Positions 20,387-20,939 of a stretch of 20,939 nt of DNA are shown piece by piece. Position numbers and translations under genes: made by a program. The notes below the pieces were generated by a model. The model had not been told where the DNA came from. It did not search any database and saw nothing but the letters and a program-made list of their open reading frames with translations. The stretch comes from an uncultured Oscillospiraceae bacterium (GTDB taxonomy: Bacteria; Bacillota; Clostridia; Oscillospirales; Acutalibacteraceae): assembly GCA_900540865.1 (NCBI GenBank), contig UQHH01000046.1, forward strand, positions 1 through 20,939, in the 5' to 3' direction. The stretch's first letter is position 1. Every line of letters begins with the position of its first letter.

Positions 20387-20939
20387 ATGCCAGAAATTCG
20401 AGTGATTGAACCAATAATTTTTGCACCAGCCGAAAAGCTTCGAGTATGTGCCTATGCCCGTGTTAGCAGTGATTCCACTGATCAACGCAATTCCTTTGCT
20501 TCGCAGGTCAACTATTATACAAAGTACATTCAAGCACATGAGGGCTGGACCTTTGTTGACATATATGCGGATCAAGGAATAACAGGAACAAGTGCGCTGA
20601 AGCGCGATGAGTTTCTCCGTCTTATGCGTGATTGCCGACAAGGAAAAATTGATCGAATTCTGGTCAAATCGGTTTCCAGATTTGCACGTAACGCTCAGGA
20701 CTGCATTGAAGCTGTGAGAGAGCTTCGCCAGCTGGGAGTTACGGTTTATTTTGAAAAAGAACATATCAATACCGCAAACATGAGCAATGAAATGTTTCTA
20801 AGCATGATGAGTGCATTTGCGCAGGAAGAATCCATTTCCATATCGAAGAATATGCGAAAAGGCGCAGTCATGCGAATGAAAAACGGAACATTTCGATTGT
20901 CACAAGCGCCTTATGGATACTATCTGGATGAGAAAGGGA
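20387..20939 (+). CDS. Large serine recombinase (site-specific recombinase), 5' part
   Basis: Start ATG 20387 after GGAAAGGGGG; the frame is open to the window edge (184 codons), so the 3' part is missing. The resolvase catalytic domain is complete: nucleophile motif YARVSS (23-28, Ser27), ITGTSALKR (65-73), and VSRFARN (96-102) with the conserved R98 and R101. MSAFAQEES (141-149) begins the long helix, and SQAPYGYYLDEKG (172-184) begins the recombinase domain of the large-serine family (TndX/TnpX-like). This enzyme probably integrates and excises the element that carries the metal island. Whether the window's right edge lies close to an attachment site cannot be seen. Confidence 0.9.
   Translation, partial: MPEIRVIEPIIFAPAEKLRVCAYARVSSDSTDQRNSFASQVNYYTKYIQAHEGWTFVDIYADQGITGTSALKRDEFLRLMRDCRQGKIDRILVKSVSRFARNAQDCIEAVRELRQLGVTVYFEKEHINTANMSNEMFLSMMSAFAQEESISISKNMRKGAVMRMKNGTFRLSQAPYGYYLDEKG

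Overview
The window looks like part of a mobile genetic element from a Gram-positive gut clostridium (Oscillospiraceae or Lachnospiraceae type). Strong AAAGGAGG ribosome-binding sites, moderate G+C and families typical of Clostridia all fit. No rRNA or tRNA is present, so the species cannot be fixed. Every supported gene is on the + strand.

Region 1 (1-15619) is a metal/iron cargo island. It opens with a terminator and a P1B-type ATPase lacking a CPC motif. A TetR regulator follows, with a consensus promoter, an overlapping palindrome and an apparent AUA start. Next come a heterodimeric ABC transporter of exporter fold (YbtPQ/IrtAB-like) and an operon of a small HMA protein, a ZIP transporter, a LCM-type methyltransferase and a DtxR-like protein that has lost its metal ligands. 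After a structured 650-bp stretch come the remnant of an exported-protein gene, a FepC-type ATPase, a compact DtxR-type repressor with iron-type ligands, a 45-residue membrane protein, a second heterodimeric ABC pair (CydDC-like), a YgbA_NO protein and a DUF454 (YbaN) protein. These last genes are tightly packed or overlapping.

Five copies of an 18-bp palindrome, RGTTAG-N6-CTAACY, lie before the first ABC pair (2941), the HMA-ZIP operon (6682 and 6716) and the FepC-DtxR operon (9872 and 10035), and nowhere else that I noticed. The half-site resembles the DtxR/IdeR iron box (GGTTAG/CTAACC). I infer one metal-responsive regulon controlled by the DtxR-type protein at 10995.

Region 2 (15620-20939) is mobile-element backbone: a sigma-region-4-like regulator, about 550 bp of non-coding DNA rich in hairpins, a DinG/XPD-type Fe-S helicase, a DUF4313-like protein, a small resolvase-domain protein with an altered active-site arginine, a 59-residue SHOCT-like protein, and the first 184 codons of a serine recombinase that runs off the right edge.

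The strongest anomalies are the AUA start of tetR, a deletion that appears to have removed the exported component and permease and left an orphan FepC ATPase, the paired ligand-complete and ligand-less DtxR-like proteins, and the structured region before the helicase.
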